Shown here in pieces: positions 21,075-29,299 of a stretch of 35,651 nucleotides of DNA. The notes under the pieces were generated by a model. That model did not search any database. It saw only the letters and a program-made list of their open reading frames with translations, and had not been told where the DNA came from. Within the stretch, counting starts at the first letter, position 1. The number at the start of each line of letters is the position of its first letter. This DNA comes from Zetaproteobacteria bacterium (GTDB lineage Bacteria > Pseudomonadota > Zetaproteobacteria > Mariprofundales > Mariprofundaceae): NCBI GenBank assembly GCA_021545585.1, contig JAJRTF010000097.1:1-35651 (forward strand). The letters run 5' to 3'. The position numbers and the translations under genes were made by a program.

Positions 21075-22111
21075 ACGCGATAGCCCATCTTCAGCGTGCG
21101 CCGGACTTTCTCCATGGTACGCGATGCCTGAATACGAGCTTTTTCATTGCCCTGGCGCACAATATCCTTCAAATCATCGGGTCGTGAGGCAATATCGGCG
21201 CGACGCTCCCGGATGGGTTGCAGTTCTTCTTCCAGATGTTTTAATACGCACATCTTGCAGTCGATACAGCCGATGCCGGCTGTTGTGCAGCCTTCCCTGA
21301 CCCATGCACGTTCTTCCTCGGTCGAATAGACCTTGTGGAAATCCCATACTGGACATTTCTCCGGCGTGCCCGGATCATCACGACGTACGCGGGCCGGGTC
21401 AGTGGGCATGGTCTTGATCTTTTTCTCGGTGGTTTTCCATTCTTCCCCGAGCTCGATCGTATTGCCATAGGACTTGCTCATCTTGCGTCCGTCCAGCCCG
21501 GGCAACTTGGCGGCCGGCATCAGCAATGATTTCGGCTCCGGAAAGAGCGGTGGAATGCCCTGGCGATAGAGATGGTTGAAGCGTCGGGCAACCTCGCGGG
21601 TCAGCTCGACGTGCGGCACCTGATCTTCGCCGACCGGCACGCCGTCAGCCTGATAAATCAGGATATCAGCCGCCTGCAGCAGCGGATAACCGAGGAAGCC
21701 ATAGGTGCCGAGGTCTTTCTCGCGCAATTGCTCGATCTGATCCTTGTAGGTTGGCACACGCTCCAGCCATGAGAGCGGGGTCATGAAGGAAAACAGCAGA
21801 TGCAGCTCGGCATGCTCGGGCACCTCGGACTGGATGAATATCACGGCCTTTTCCGGATCAATGCCGACAGCCAGCCAGTCAATGAGCATATCCCAAATGG
21901 TGTCCTTGACGATAGAGGGGTTGGCATAATCCGTGGTCAGTGCATGCCAGTCGGCAGCAAAGAAATAGCTGTGATTGTCTTTCTGCAGCGTCAGCCAGTT
22001 TTCCAGTACGCCCTTGTAATGCCCCAAATGCAGACGTCCGGTGGGCCGCATGCCGGAAAGAATCCGCATCGGTTTATCGCTACTGCTCTGGTTGTTGTCC
22101 GAATTGCTCAA
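21071..22111 (-). CDS. trpS: Tryptophanyl-tRNA synthetase
   Basis: MRILSGMRPTGRLHLGHYKGVLENW, GRKMSKSYGNTIEL (KMSKS). TTG at 22111 with AAGGGGA SD favoured; ATG at 22069 is the alternative. Confidence 0.96.
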   Translation of the reverse strand: MSNSDNNQSSSDKPMRILSGMRPTGRLHLGHYKGVLENWLTLQKDNHSYFFAADWHALTTDYANPSIVKDTIWDMLIDWLAVGIDPEKAVIFIQSEVPEHAELHLLFSFMTPLSWLERVPTYKDQIEQLREKDLGTYGFLGYPLLQAADILIYQADGVPVGEDQVPHVELTREVARRFNHLYRQGIPPLFPEPKSLLMPAAKLPGLDGRKMSKSYGNTIELGEEWKTTEKKIKTMPTDPARVRRDDPGTPEKCPVWDFHKVYSTEEERAWVREGCTTAGIGCIDCKMCVLKHLEEELQPIRERRADIASRPDDLKDIVRQGNEKARIQASRTMEKVRRTLKMGYRV

Positions 22112-22252
22112 GCTTGTCCCCTTAACGGCGTGCCCGATTCTGGGCGTCCAGGCGAACGATAACAAAGCAGGCTCAGGAATGCGATGGCGACAGGGAAGAA
22201 AATTATTTGGCATTGACGAGTCATGGCTGAGCCCTAAAATGCCGGCCTCCAA

Positions 22253-22329
22253 GGCGCTTTAGCTCAGTTGGTTAGAGCAACGGAATCATAATCCGTGTGT
22301 CCGGGGTTCGAGTCCCTGAAGCGCCACCA
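22253..22329 (+). tRNA. tRNA-Met (anticodon CAU, probably elongator), CCA encoded
   Basis: GGCGCTT...AAGCGCC-A-CCA acceptor; D-arm GCTCAGTTGGTTAGAGC; anticodon stem-loop ACGGA-ATCATAA-TCCGT; TTCGAGT T-loop. Confidence 0.95.
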
Positions 22330-22332
22330 TAC

Positions 22333-22360
22333 AAGGCCCTGCAATCGCGGGGCTTTTTTT
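22333..22360 (+). terminator. Rho-independent terminator of tRNA-Met
   Basis: AAGGCCCTGC-AATC-GCGGGGCTTT followed by T run. Confidence 0.85.
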
Positions 22361-22527
22361 ACCCAATTCAATGGCATGGATTGTGGCACCTGATATCGGT
22401 AGTTTGACTAACATCTAAATCGGATGCTCTCCGAATCTTTAAGCAATGCCTGAAATATGCCGGAAACAGCCGTTTGAAATATTAAGCCCCCATACTGGAA
22501 TCCGAACGCCTGATTTTTTTAAGAGCC

Positions 22528-22560
22528 AAAAAATAGCCCGCCTATAGAAAGACGGGCTAT
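22528..22560 (-). terminator. Rho-independent terminator of the carbonic-anhydrase-like gene
   Basis: On the minus strand ATAGCCCG-(12 nt)-CGGGCTAT followed by TTTTT; lies just downstream of the 22594 stop. Confidence 0.75.
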
Positions 22561-22593
22561 GGATTGTCGCCGGAGTTATACGCGAATCAACGG

Positions 22594-23499
22594 TTAGTTA
22601 ATTCTGGAAAGAATATCCGGGTTTTTCACCAGGTTTCTCACGCCGTGACCATGATTCTCATCGAAATCGTTTTTCTCGCACCATTTGCCCACCGTTGCGA
22701 TGTTAACCTTGGCGACATGGGGGCGGACACTCCAGGTTACCTGGAAAGGAGAACCTTTTTCATTGTAGCCGGGGCCGGTCGTAGAGCCGGCATACTGGAC
22801 AGGGGTACCGGTATTATTCGGGATGCCCGTGGCCTGATACAGACCGGATGCTGCTTTGCCGTATTGCGTCAGGTCCTTGAAGCTGGCGGCATGCCTGTCA
22901 TTCACCAGCACATATACCTGTGCTTCCACACGCAGTTGCGGGTTGTTGATGGCTTTGCTCAGGCAGGAACCCAGGGTCGGGCCGGGTGTCACCTGAGCGG
23001 TTGAATAGACATAGTGAACCTCGATCGTGTCGCCGGGCCTGAGCGTGCTGTGGGCACTGTCGCAGACTTTATGCTCGGTGGGCGCCAGTTCCGCCTTGCT
23101 CAGATGGGACGTGTCGTATCGATAGCCACTCTGGTAACCATGGCCATTGCCATTGCCGGCATAGATAGAGAAGTCTTTGGCTTTATGCTCGGCATTTTTA
23201 TGGAAATGGATGTTGCACAGGCTCATTTGAGTTGATGCAGGGGCTGCACTGAAAATGCGGGGGTTGTTTCCCTCAACAGCGTCAATATCTCTGGGCGATT
23301 GCGGGCCGAAGCCTTTGCCTGCGGTATTTCTGGCAAGTGCTTCACGTTGCTCGGCAATGACTTTATCAGCCACCGGAGCGTGACTTGCATGCCCCCCTGT
23401 ATGGGCGCCCTCGTGGTGACCATCATGGGCCACGGCCGGTGCGGCCAGCATCAGACTTGCTGCCATGGCAATCGCCATGGCAATGGAATGGTTTTTCAT
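22594..23499 (-). CDS. Secreted/periplasmic delta-class carbonic anhydrase-like protein
   Basis: Signal peptide MKNHSIAMAIAMAASLMLAAPAVA, His-rich HDGHHEGAHTGGHASH, then MSLCNIHFHKNAEHKAKDFSIYAGNGNGHGYQSGYRY...TIEVHYVYSTAQVTPGPTLGSCLS...GSPFQVTWSVRPHVAKVNIATVGKWCE, which I recognise as the bacterial delta-class carbonic anhydrase family. Not verified by search. Confidence 0.72.
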   Translation of the reverse strand: MKNHSIAMAIAMAASLMLAAPAVAHDGHHEGAHTGGHASHAPVADKVIAEQREALARNTAGKGFGPQSPRDIDAVEGNNPRIFSAAPASTQMSLCNIHFHKNAEHKAKDFSIYAGNGNGHGYQSGYRYDTSHLSKAELAPTEHKVCDSAHSTLRPGDTIEVHYVYSTAQVTPGPTLGSCLSKAINNPQLRVEAQVYVLVNDRHAASFKDLTQYGKAASGLYQATGIPNNTGTPVQYAGSTTGPGYNEKGSPFQVTWSVRPHVAKVNIATVGKWCEKNDFDENHGHGVRNLVKNPDILSRIN

Positions 23500-23510
23500 G
23501 AATTTCTCCT

Positions 23511-23545
23511 CCCTCGTTTGATCTGCTTTGTAAAGCAGCCGAGGG
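23511..23545 (-). promoter_or_regulatory. Nested hairpin in the 5' UTR, abutting the SD of the carbonic-anhydrase-like gene
   Basis: Minus strand CCCTCG-g-CTGCTTT-ac-AAAGCAG-atcaaa-CGAGGG then AGGAGAAATTCATG. Confidence 0.45.
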
Positions 23546-23629
23546 CAATGTAGTTAAAAAAATCGAATCTGCAAGCGGGTGCTTTGAGTGTCGGTTGTGT
23601 ACTGTGCTGCGGCAGGGCAAACTTTCCGT

Positions 23630-24184
23630 ATGCGCATGGAATTGGTTCAATATTATCAATGGCTCCGTCTATATGGCTATAATGATTCACACTCGGGAAA
23701 TATATCAGCCCGTGCCGGCGAGCATTTCTGGGTAACGCCGACGGGGGCCTGCGCCGATACCATCAAGGCTGCGGACTTTTTGCGTAATCCGGTTGACGGA
23801 GCGCTGGTCGAGGGTGTTTCCGGCGATGCAGGCCTGCATCAGGCAGTGTATCGCTGTAAGCCTGAAGCCCGGGCGCTGATGCATTCGCATTGTCCGCATG
23901 CTGTGGCATTGACCCTGAACGGTGAGGACTTTGTTCCCCCGGATTTCGAGGGGCAGCTGTATTTCCCCCGGGTGAGTGTGATCAGCATACCTTACAAGGT
24001 TTATTTCGAGCAGGCGGCTGAGCGCGTGGCTGAAGCCTTGTGTGATGCACCGATCTGTATCGTGCGCGGGCACGGGGTTTATGCCTGGGGCGAGACCCTG
24101 AATATGGCCTATAAATGGACCTGTTCGCTGGAACTGTCGGCCAGGACCGCCTTTATCGCCCGGCAAGCCGGAACAGGGCATTAG
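23630..24184 (+). CDS. Class II aldolase/adducin family protein
   Basis: YYQWLRLYGYNDSHSGNISARAGEHFWVTPTGACADTI...ALMHSHCPHAVALTL...CIVRGHGVYAWGETLNMAYKWTCSLELSA. Confidence 0.88.
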   Translation: MRMELVQYYQWLRLYGYNDSHSGNISARAGEHFWVTPTGACADTIKAADFLRNPVDGALVEGVSGDAGLHQAVYRCKPEARALMHSHCPHAVALTLNGEDFVPPDFEGQLYFPRVSVISIPYKVYFEQAAERVAEALCDAPICIVRGHGVYAWGETLNMAYKWTCSLELSARTAFIARQAGTGH

Positions 24185-24185
24185 G

Positions 24186-24560
24186 TTGTTGCTGGATATT
24201 ATTCTGCCCCTGCATGTCAGTCTGGCGACACTGGCGCTGATTCTGTTTATCTGGCGCGGGCTGGCGATGTGGCTTGAGATGCCGGTACGACAGGTCTTGT
24301 GGCGACGCATCGTGCCGGATAGCGTGGATACGCTGCTGCTGGTATCCGGTATGACCATGCTGGTGATGGCGGGGCTGAATCCGCTGCAGTATGAATGGTT
24401 GCTGGCCAAGCTGATAGCGGTTCTGATATACATCGGGCTTGGCATTGTGGCCCTGCATCCGGGCGCGTGGCGGAAGCAGCGGCACGGGGCTTTTGTCGCG
24501 GCTGTGATGGTTTTCGCTTATATTGTTGCGGTTGCGCATAGAAAAACAGTCTGGTTTTAA
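24186..24560 (+). CDS. SirB2-family integral membrane protein
   Basis: LHVSLATLALILFIWRGLAMW...VPDSVDTLLLVSGMTMLV...WLLAKLIAVLIYIGLGIVALHPG; matches the SirB2 pattern. Confidence 0.75.
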   Translation: MLLDIILPLHVSLATLALILFIWRGLAMWLEMPVRQVLWRRIVPDSVDTLLLVSGMTMLVMAGLNPLQYEWLLAKLIAVLIYIGLGIVALHPGAWRKQRHGAFVAAVMVFAYIVAVAHRKTVWF

Positions 24561-24603
24561 GGCGTTTTCAGGCATAACTAAAAAGTTTGGCTAAGGAGTG
24601 GAT

Positions 24604-25158
24604 ATGGCATTGGTGGCTTCGGTACATGTAGATTTGGGTTGGCAGTTGCCCGATATGGCGCTCAGGGATGTGCGGGGCGGATCTGTGCATCTTGCTGAAC
24701 AAATGGGGGAGAAGGGGTTGCTGGTCGCTTTTACCTGCAATCACTGTCCATATGCGATTGCTGTCTGGCCGCGCCTGATCCGGCATGCGCATACCTTAAG
24801 GGATATGGGCATCAATACCATTGCCATCAACGCCAATATCCATCCGGATTTTCCGGAGGATTCAGTGCCGGCCATGCAAAAAAAGATCGTCGAATGGGGC
24901 ATCGATTTTCCTTATCTGGCTGATGATACGCAGCAAGTGGCTAGGGCATTCGAGGCCCAGTGCACACCGGATCTGTATATGTTCGATCAGCATGGCAAGC
25001 TTTATTATCATGGGCGCATTGATGATTACTGGAAGGATGAGGCCAAGGTAACGAAGGAAGAGCTGCTGCCGGCAGCCGAGGCCATGGTGGCCGGGAAAGC
25101 TGCACCACAGCCGCAGCATCCGACCATCGGCTGTTCGATCAAATGGCTGGATGAATAA
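24604..25158 (+). CDS. Thioredoxin-family (AhpC/TSA-like redoxin) protein
   Basis: LLVAFTCNHCPYAIAVWPRLIRHA (CNHCPYA active site), YLADDTQQVARAFEAQCTPDLYMFDQHGKLYYHGRIDD; AAGGAG SD. Confidence 0.88.
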   Translation: MALVASVHVDLGWQLPDMALRDVRGGSVHLAEQMGEKGLLVAFTCNHCPYAIAVWPRLIRHAHTLRDMGINTIAINANIHPDFPEDSVPAMQKKIVEWGIDFPYLADDTQQVARAFEAQCTPDLYMFDQHGKLYYHGRIDDYWKDEAKVTKEELLPAAEAMVAGKAAPQPQHPTIGCSIKWLDE

Positions 25159-25204
25159 AGGCTTGCAGCATGAAGCGAGTCCAGTCTGTAGAGGAGGGTG
25201 AGAT

Positions 25205-25564
25205 ATGCGGATAAAAAAACTGTTAGCGATTTCAGCAATTCCGGCGATGATGGCATTCCCCGTGCTGGTTGAAGCTGCCGATGCTGAAGCAGGAAAAGCC
25301 ATGTTTGATATGGTCTGTAAATATTGCCATAACAGCGATTACGACGATAAATACGGTCCCGGGCTGAAGGGTGTGATGGAGCGGGTGGATGAGGCATGGG
25401 TGGATCGCTGGCTGCTCGACCCGTCTGCCATGGTTAAAACCGATGAATATGCCAAGTCCTTGCGTGAATCGAATAATTTTGACATGACGATGCCGATTAT
25501 TCCGGCGATGAAGGACCCGTATGCCCGGGCGAATGTAATCGAGTTTCTCAAAACCTTGCGATAA
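25205..25564 (+). CDS. c-type cytochrome, small, exported
   Basis: Signal peptide and single CKYCH haem motif in DMVCKYCHNSDYDDKYGPGLKGVMER; GAGGAGGGTGAG SD. Confidence 0.88.
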   Translation: MRIKKLLAISAIPAMMAFPVLVEAADAEAGKAMFDMVCKYCHNSDYDDKYGPGLKGVMERVDEAWVDRWLLDPSAMVKTDEYAKSLRESNNFDMTMPIIPAMKDPYARANVIEFLKTLR

Positions 25565-25632
25565 ACACTCTGTCATCATCGCTTGCCGTAAGCGCGGCAA
25601 TGCAGGGCTTATGCGAACTGGCCCGGATAAGT

Positions 25633-26361
25633 TTAGCGGGTGAACAGCTCAATGGTTCGGCATTCAGGATATTTGCCGCACACCCAGAACAGGGTGCCCT
25701 TGTATTTTCCCGATTTTGCACGCTTGAGTATCATGCGCGTCTGGCATTTCTTACAACTGCGGAAGGCTTCCATCGAAATCGTCGCTACCATTTGTTCAGG
25801 AGACGGTGGCGCTTCTTTCAGGAACGGAGTGAGAATTTCGCGGATTTCAGGCATCGAATAACTGGTTTTGCGTGGTAATTTGAATACCGGAATACCAACC
25901 TGCTGCAATACCTCGCCGGGGCCGACATCCTGGCTGCCCAGATCCTGCAGCTCGATAGCACATGAAACCGACATGTTTTCACGTGTGCACAGAACAAAAT
26001 CAATATGGTGGTGATTGCGGGATACCTTTTCCAGTAATGAACGATCCACGCCGCGTTTGACAATGGCAAGATCCGACAGAGCTACCTTGGCCATGACATG
26101 GAACTCTTTACCGGCCACTTCGTATAGCCGGTTGAAACAGGCCAGTTCCGGCTCAGTCAGCAGGGACGGGATTTCTGCGCTGGAAATAGTTACAGGAATG
26201 CTGCCATTACTTTCAGGCAGAGATTGTTTTTTGTTGCGGCGGGAGAGGAGAACGGTTTGCAGCAGGATGATAGTGATCAGCAGGCCGAGGCCAAGGATGA
26301 TCCAGGTTGTTTGACCCAGCGCCAGCAACCCATCCAGCATATCCTGCATGTAATCCTCCAT
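25633..26361 (-). CDS. Membrane-anchored DUF2726 protein with C-terminal topoisomerase-type zinc ribbon
   Basis: N-terminal TM TTWIILGLGLLITIILLQTVLL; HIDFVLCTRENMSVSCAIELQD; C-terminal CKKCQTRMILKRAKSGKYKGTLFWVCGKYPEC. Confidence 0.75.
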   Translation of the reverse strand: MEDYMQDMLDGLLALGQTTWIILGLGLLITIILLQTVLLSRRNKKQSLPESNGSIPVTISSAEIPSLLTEPELACFNRLYEVAGKEFHVMAKVALSDLAIVKRGVDRSLLEKVSRNHHHIDFVLCTRENMSVSCAIELQDLGSQDVGPGEVLQQVGIPVFKLPRKTSYSMPEIREILTPFLKEAPPSPEQMVATISMEAFRSCKKCQTRMILKRAKSGKYKGTLFWVCGKYPECRTIELFTR

Positions 26362-26451
26362 CGTTTTGATTAGTCAAATGCCAAAAGGCCTGACCAACGC
26401 ATTCTAGCATTTCGTGTTTGCACTAACGTGATGCCCATCACTAAATGATCC

Positions 26452-29211
26452 CTAGAGCCGGTGTGCCTCAAACCATGAGTGACCACTGCCGATATCGACG
26501 GTCAGGGGCACATCCAGAGCTACGGCGGATTCCATGGTTTCGCGCATGATGGTACTGATTTGCCCGGCCATATGTGCCGGAGCTTCAATCACCAGCTCAT
26601 CATGCACCTGCAGAATGATTTGTGCGTCAGGGGCTTCCTTTCTTAATCGCCGGTGCAGCTCGATCATGGCCACCTTGATGATATCGGCCGCCGATCCCTG
26701 CAGGGGGGCGTTGATAGCCGTACGCTCGGCATAAGCGCGATGCATGCCGTTGCTGGCCAGGATGTCGGGCACATAGACGCGATGGCCGAGCAGCGTTTCG
26801 ACAAAGCCCTGTTCACGAGCCTTGTCCAGCGTATCATCCATGAAGGTCCTGACCTGACGATATTTATCAAAATATGCATCAATAAATACCTGCGCCTGCT
26901 GGCGGTCCATATCAAGCTGTTTGGCCAGTCCGAAGGCGCTCATCCCGTACAGGATGCCGAAATTGATGATTTTGGCACGGCGGCGCATCTCGCCGCTCAC
27001 CTGATCCAGGGGCACATGATTCACCACGGCGGCTGTGGCAGCATGGATGTCTTTACCCTGTCGGAAGGCCTCACAGAGGGTCGGGTCCCTGGAAAAATGA
27101 GCCATCAGTCTCAGTTCGATCTGGGAATAGTCCCCGGCCAGCAGAACATGATTTTCTTCAGCGATAAATGCTTTACGAATTTCACGGCCTTCGCTGCTGC
27201 GGATGGGTATGTTCTGCAGGTTCGGGTCTGAAGATGAAAGCCGACCGGTGCTGGTGATGGCCTGATTGTAGGACGTATGCACGCGGCCGGTTTCGGGATG
27301 CACCAGTTTTTGCAGTGCATCGGTGTAGGTGGATTTCAGTTTGGTCAGGGCACGTGCCTTAAGGATCAGGCGTGGCACTTCATGCTCATCAGCGAGTTTT
27401 TCCAGAACACTCTGGCCTGTGGCCCATTGTCCGGATTTGGTCTTTTTCCCGCCGGGAATAGCGAGCGTCTCGAACAGCAGTACACCCAGCTGTTTGGGCG
27501 ATTGAATATTGAATTCAACACCGGCAGTCCGGTGAATATCGGATTCAAGCTGGCGGATGCGTTTGCCGAAATCCTCCGACATGGCTGCCAGCTGACTGCT
27601 GTCAATGCGTACACCCCGCCATTCCATATCGGCCAGAACCAGGGATGACGGGAGTTCGATATCATCATGCCTGTCGAGGCGTGCTTCGGCTGCCAGCAGG
27701 TCACGCAGATTCCTGGTCAGGCGCAGTGCAATATCGGCATCCTCGCAGGCATAGGGCGCGGCGGTCTGCAGCGGGACACTGTCAAAGCCGATCTGTTTGG
27801 CACCTTTGCCGGTGACGTCTTCATACGGGATGCATGTATAGCCGAGATAGTCCGCCGCTACGGTATCCATCTTGGGCGGATATTTGCCCGGATACAGGCA
27901 GTAGGCCAACAGCATTGAATCGGCGGCAATGCCGTCCAGTTCGATGCCGGCGCGATGGAGCACCTGGAGGTCATATTTCAGATTGTGGCCGCATTTGGCC
28001 TTATCCGCATCTTCCAGAATCGGGCGCAATGCCTCCAGCACCTGCTCTTTCGGCAATTGTTTCGGCGCGCTGGCAAGCAGATCGCCAGCGCGATGTCCGA
28101 CCGGCACATACCACCCTTCGCCAGTCTTGACCGAGAATGACAAGCCGACCAGATCGGCATCGTGGGTATTCAGCGAGGTTGTTTCCGTATCCAGCGCTAT
28201 CAAATCGGCGCTGTTCAGCGCATCCAGCAAACGCTGCAGGCCGGTTTCGTCATCCACCAGTATATCGTTGCGCGGCGTATTGACGGCTTTTTGCTGCACA
28301 TCTGTCGCCGCGACCGTTGCGCTCGGCGGTTCCGTGCTTTTCGCGGCAGCCGGTTTCTCATTGCCGTCCAGCGCGCTCAGAAAACGGCGGAATTCCAGTC
28401 GCGTGAACAGCTCTTTCAAATGCTCGCGATCCGCATCGCGCACCGTCAGATCGTCCAGACTCAGGCCCACCGGCGTTTGCGTATCCAGCGCCACCAGCTT
28501 ATAGGACAGGCGCGCATCATCGGCAAATTCAATCAGGTTTTCACGGCGTTTGTTCTGTTTGATTTCCGGAGCGTGCGTCAGCACACCTTCCAGATCGCCA
28601 TAGGCTTCCAGCAACTGCACGGCTGTTTTCGGGCCGATACCGGGCACGCCGGGGATATTGTCGGACGAATCGCCGGCCAGGGCCAGTAAATCGTGAATGC
28701 GATCCGGGCCGATGCCCCATTTCTCTTTCACTTCATCAATGCCATATTCCTTGCGACGCATGGTATCAAGCATCCAGATACGCTCATTGACCAGCTGCAT
28801 CAGATCCTTGTCGGTGGAAACAATCGTGACATCCCATCCTCTGGCATCGGCCTGTGTGGCCAGCGTGGCAATCACATCGTCGGCCTCGTAATTGTCGATA
28901 CAGATACGATTGAGTTTGAAGGCATCGGTAATATCGAATACCCACGGCCATTGTGCCGCCAGATCCTCCGGCATCGGTGGCCGGTGTGCCTTGTAATCGG
29001 CATACATCTGATTGCGGAACGTGCCGCCCCTGGGGTCGAAAGCGACGGCGACATGGGTTGGATTCAGGTCTTTGAGCACGCTGTTCAGCATCTGCACATA
29101 ACCGAACACGGCATTGGTCGGCTCGCCTTTCGAATTGGTCAGGTTGTGGCGTACCGCATGAAAGGCGCGAAATACATAATTGGGGCCGTCAATAAGAACA
29201 AGATGTGGCAT
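26452..29211 (-). CDS. polA: DNA polymerase I
   Basis: 5' nuclease (LVLIDGPNYVFRAFHA), 3'-5' exo (IALDTETTSLN), polymerase (DYSQIELRLMAHFSRD; KIINFGILYGMSAFGLA; ILQVHDELVIEAP). Confidence 0.98.
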   Translation of the reverse strand: MPHLVLIDGPNYVFRAFHAVRHNLTNSKGEPTNAVFGYVQMLNSVLKDLNPTHVAVAFDPRGGTFRNQMYADYKAHRPPMPEDLAAQWPWVFDITDAFKLNRICIDNYEADDVIATLATQADARGWDVTIVSTDKDLMQLVNERIWMLDTMRRKEYGIDEVKEKWGIGPDRIHDLLALAGDSSDNIPGVPGIGPKTAVQLLEAYGDLEGVLTHAPEIKQNKRRENLIEFADDARLSYKLVALDTQTPVGLSLDDLTVRDADREHLKELFTRLEFRRFLSALDGNEKPAAAKSTEPPSATVAATDVQQKAVNTPRNDILVDDETGLQRLLDALNSADLIALDTETTSLNTHDADLVGLSFSVKTGEGWYVPVGHRAGDLLASAPKQLPKEQVLEALRPILEDADKAKCGHNLKYDLQVLHRAGIELDGIAADSMLLAYCLYPGKYPPKMDTVAADYLGYTCIPYEDVTGKGAKQIGFDSVPLQTAAPYACEDADIALRLTRNLRDLLAAEARLDRHDDIELPSSLVLADMEWRGVRIDSSQLAAMSEDFGKRIRQLESDIHRTAGVEFNIQSPKQLGVLLFETLAIPGGKKTKSGQWATGQSVLEKLADEHEVPRLILKARALTKLKSTYTDALQKLVHPETGRVHTSYNQAITSTGRLSSSDPNLQNIPIRSSEGREIRKAFIAEENHVLLAGDYSQIELRLMAHFSRDPTLCEAFRQGKDIHAATAAVVNHVPLDQVSGEMRRRAKIINFGILYGMSAFGLAKQLDMDRQQAQVFIDAYFDKYRQVRTFMDDTLDKAREQGFVETLLGHRVYVPDILASNGMHRAYAERTAINAPLQGSAADIIKVAMIELHRRLRKEAPDAQIILQVHDELVIEAPAHMAGQISTIMRETMESAVALDVPLTVDIGSGHSWFEAHRL

Positions 29212-29299
29212 CAGAACTCCGGATTTAGATGCATGCGAGCATGCCCGAGAAGCCCGTCTGCTGCAATTGAGCGGGCTTTAATGTGTGCTGACGGGATGA

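Noticed and set aside
23461-23495. Repeated GCCATGGCAAT units
   Set aside because: Falls in the signal-peptide coding region (MAIAMA...); low-complexity coding repeat, not an independent element.
23705-24445. 246-aa minus ORF opposite the aldolase and SirB2 genes
   Set aside because: Antisense to two better-supported CDSs; no motif.
29231-29275. GCATGCGAGCATGC palindrome and AAGCCCG/CGGGCTT inverted repeat between yaaA and polA
   Set aside because: Weak, long-loop structure without a clear T-run on the minus strand; not confident as a terminator or regulatory site.
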